Below, piece by piece: positions 30,562-32,960 of a DNA stretch of 32,960 nt (position 1 is the stretch's first letter; the number at the start of each line of letters is the position of its first letter). The stretch is taken from NCBI GenBank assembly GCA_015039465.1, contig MU130132.1, positions 1 through 32,960 on the forward strand, in the 5' to 3' direction. The notes under the pieces are model-generated. The model ran no database searches. It saw only the letters and a list, made by a program, of their open reading frames with translations, and was not told the origin of the DNA. The translations under genes were made by a program, and so were the position numbers. Source of the stretch: Phlegmacium glaucopus. Its lineage: Eukaryota; Basidiomycota; Agaricomycetes; Agaricales; Cortinariaceae.

Positions 30562-30954
30562 TATACCATGGTAATAAAACATGGAATCATTAACTCCTTG
30601 GACTCGGTCCCTGATTCCCACCACCGAATTTCCGTCGTTGGTCGCTGGTTACTGGTTACTGGGCATTGTCAAACAATATCCTCTGGAAAATAATCCGAAA
30701 ATTGGCCACCACCATCAACACCCTCATTCACAACTCAGATCGACCATAAATAATTCCCGCTGGCACTGGGTCGCTCCGATGTTGGGTTCACATGGAGGAG
30801 CAGAGAGCAGAGAGTGGGGAGACAACGATCCTGCGATAACATACCTCCGAGTACCTATCCCAAATCATCTCTTGCAGACTTAGCGGTGGTGATTTAACTA
30901 CCCAGTATTATAATCTTGCCTTCATTTTACCGTAAAGGATGGGGACGACTAGTG
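30562..30954. repeat. block R second half plus the kinase-junction block
   Basis: 30562-30735 continues block R (CCATGGTAATAAAACATGG, TTTCCGTCGTTGGTCGCTGG, CAATATCCTCTGGAAA). 30735-30954 repeats 9945-10169. No gene is seen. GAGCAGAGAGCAGAGAGTGG near 30798 is a short direct repeat. Confidence 0.6.
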
Positions 30955-32251
30955 ATTTGCAACCAACCTATCGAGGACTATGGGTAGTATATGGTCTAGG
31001 AGTCGAATGCGGATCTCGTACCGCCAGCTGTACATCAAGGATATACTAAAACGGCTATGGTTCACCCTTGTAGCGTCAACTGAAAAAATAATATAAATCA
31101 GCCTTTTAACAACAAACGAAGAAAAACATATGTTGTTAGCCATCGTTATCCATGAAACCTTTCCATGTCCCACCAACATTCATGGCCCCGGCCTGACCAC
31201 TCAACCGACTTCCATCCCGACTTCTCCAGCCACAAGTGACTCGATCAGCGAAGAGACTCAACACTCAGTCATTCCATTGGCTGCCTCTTTCAATTCCAGA
31301 TCTCTCCACGTTGTCTTCGATCAAATCACCACCAACAACGGCTTTGGTCACTTCTGCAATTGAACGCACTTGGTTGGTCAAATTCATGGCCATAAGGTTG
31401 ACGTTATCAGTAAGGACCTAGAAAAAGTCATCCATTCGAGATCATATTATGAGGAAAAAGAGAACCGGAAACCACCAACCTTCCACATTCCCTGAACCTC
31501 AGGTACAAATGCCTGTCCACCCAAGATACCTCCCCTTCTAACTTCCAAACTGACTTGAGTGACTTCGTTAGCCAATGTGCGCAACTGAGTGGCAATGGAG
31601 TTGACGGTCATCTCCAAGTCAAGCATCTCTTCTTGAACATCAAAATTGACGAAGGCCACCTAAGGCAAGAGCTTTCGTGACTTCTGAGATGGATCGCACT
31701 TGATCTGCCAAATTCGAAGTCACTTTCTGTCGAAGATTATCATAAAACGAGAATGAAAAAATGGAATGAAGCGACATACGCTGACGTTCCTGATCAAATC
31801 AGCCCAGGTTCCCCACACACCTTCGACTCTTACTCGACCTCCCAATATACCCTGCATCCCGACTTCCAAAGCTACCCTTGTCACTTCATAAGCAAATGCT
31901 GACAACTGGTCCACCATGGAATTGACGCTTCCTACAAAGCATGATAGTTGGAATAGTCCATAATCCAGTCAAGAAGAAAAAAAATACCTTTCAATGTTGA
32001 CATTTCACCGTCGACGCTCGACCTTCTGGGTCAAATCACCCTTAGCAATGGCAGTTGTGACAACTTCAATTGACCGTACTTGATCCGTAAGCGAGGAAGA
32101 CATTCCATTGACCCTATCGAAATAAAGGTTTTCATCAAGAGCGTCATGCAAAACAGAAACACATACGTTCCGAACCAAATTCAACCTCACTCCTTCCATG
32201 TCTGGTACATGTGCTTGACCTCCTACTTTGCCTTGACTTCCGAGTTGTAAG
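30955..32251 (-). pseudogene. nik1: Nik1-type kinase fragment N3: HAMP repeats only
   Basis: It is cut at both ends. The low side has the same junction as N2 (10170), and the high side breaks at about 32251 inside GSQGK of a HAMP. Readable units are GSQGKVGGQAHVPDMEGV (about 32200), VTTAIAKGDLTQKVE (about 32030), MVDQLSAFAYEVTRVALEVG (31917 leftward), NFDVQEEMLDLEMTVNS then GILGGQAFVPEVQGMWKVGG (31447-31659), and a degenerate [15 protein letters not shown] unit near 31150. It still has the stretch that N2 has lost near 10714. Frames change between units. No kinase domain. Confidence 0.8.
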
Positions 32252-32960
32252 TCGAGGGGGTTATCGGGTAGGAGTAACAGCGTGGACACCTTCTAGTCAG
32301 AGGCTGGGGGACTATGAGAGGCCTACGAGAAGATAGTCAGGTCTGAGCTTCAATTTGATGATTTACCAGTCCAGGGTCCCACAGCGAGCGCAGACGTTAC
32401 GATAACGTGCTCCGCTAGGATCAGTTTTTTTAACGCCAGAGCCAAGTCCCACAGTACCAAGTTGAGTTCCAGCAGTAGTTATGGTACCATGTATGTAGTA
32501 ACACAAGTAAATAGTTACAGGATTTAGTAAAGATCTACCTTTTTAATCCTGTTAAACGTTTCCTATAGTGAGTACATAGGGTTCTTCAGCCTTGACTTCC
32601 CATGGGTAGGTAGCTGGTTCGCTGTAGATCGAATAGTGTGACTTGTCTTTGGAACCGCTTGTTCGAGAGTAAAGGCTGCAGCTCCCGTGTACCGCTCTTA
32701 ACTGTCGCCATCAGTTGTTTAACTGTCGTTTAAATTGTAGAGTTCAAGCGTTGAATGAGCAATATGTAGATATGAGAGGTGATTGTCGAAATAACGAGTG
32801 ATCCATGCTAGATATCGCTTTCACTACTTCCATCGGCGTGACCTTCTAGAGTTCCTATGACACTTACCTTACCACCGTCGACACCAGTACAAAAGAGACC
32901 TGCGCCTGACTAAAAAAATAGTCTAATGCTCGCGACCGCCGTCTTCAGTGAGCTCAGTGA
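32252..32960. other. unmatched sequence beyond the kinase breakpoint, perhaps a foreign element
   Basis: It has no homologue inside the window. At the junction lies GGTTATCGGGTAGGAGTAAC. On the minus strand two coding-like stretches occur: about 32675-32540, reading KDKSHYSIYSEPATYPWEVK to an in-frame stop, and about 32555-32375, reading GTQLGTVGLGSGVKKTDPSG and closing CARCGTLDW. An alternative 42-codon ATG frame overlaps the first. None is recognised. The composition resembles the segment at 21465-22898. Confidence 0.3.

Noticed and set aside
30050..30574. Longest open frame of the window (174 codons, plus strand)
   Set aside because: It runs across the interior and the right terminal inverted repeat of the Tc1/mariner-like element into host sequence, and lies opposite a more coding-like minus frame. 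Probably accidental.

Overview
The window looks like nuclear DNA of an agaricomycete mushroom. The evidence is many short spliced exons with 53-65 nt introns, group III (Nik1/Os-1 type) HAMP-repeat histidine kinase fragments of the basidiomycete kind, and a seven-helix membrane protein family carrying the motif IYRCWIVWG, which I know from Agaricomycetes (assignment from memory, not from a search). I cannot name the species. There are no bacterial signatures, rRNA, tRNA or CRISPR arrays.

The backbone is a tandem array of a plus-strand, six-exon gene for a putative 7-TM membrane protein. Four copies can be spliced into uninterrupted reading frames: 4313-5570 (321 aa), 8357-9613 (320 aa), 14226-15459 (316 aa) and 28388-29624 (316 aa). 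Two copies are broken: a 3' remnant at 62-520, and a 5' remnant at 21257-21464 that is cut after 70 bp of exon 2. Each 5' end has a TATATAA box about 43-59 bp upstream of the ATG. About 200 bp upstream, on the minus strand, starts a second repeated gene-like unit (called M here). M is multi-exonic, heavily decayed, present in about ten whole or partial copies, and I do not recognise its product.

Four fragments of a Nik1-type sensor kinase lie on the minus strand between these units (590-2335, 10170-12290, 25455-25714, 30955-32251). They hold only the N-terminus and HAMP repeats. None has a HisKA, HATPase or receiver domain, and stops, deletions and shared breakpoints mark them as pseudogenes that travelled with the segmental duplications.

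Transposons sit on top of the array. There is a Tc1/mariner-like element with TA target duplication (29796-30561); a hAT- or Mutator-like deletion derivative with a 9-bp target duplication that keeps a probable transposase C-terminus (25724-26544); a MITE whose subterminal regions are built from the pentamer GTTCA (18074-18690); and a probable terminus of another pentamer-type element (1-61). Two stretches without internal homologues (21465-22898 and 32252-32960) look like foreign insertions.

The four intact 7-TM copies differ mainly in the loops predicted to lie on the non-cytoplasmic face, while the helices, cytoplasmic loops and C-terminal tail are almost constant. This pattern would fit a diversifying receptor-like family, and it is the most interesting biological signal in the window.
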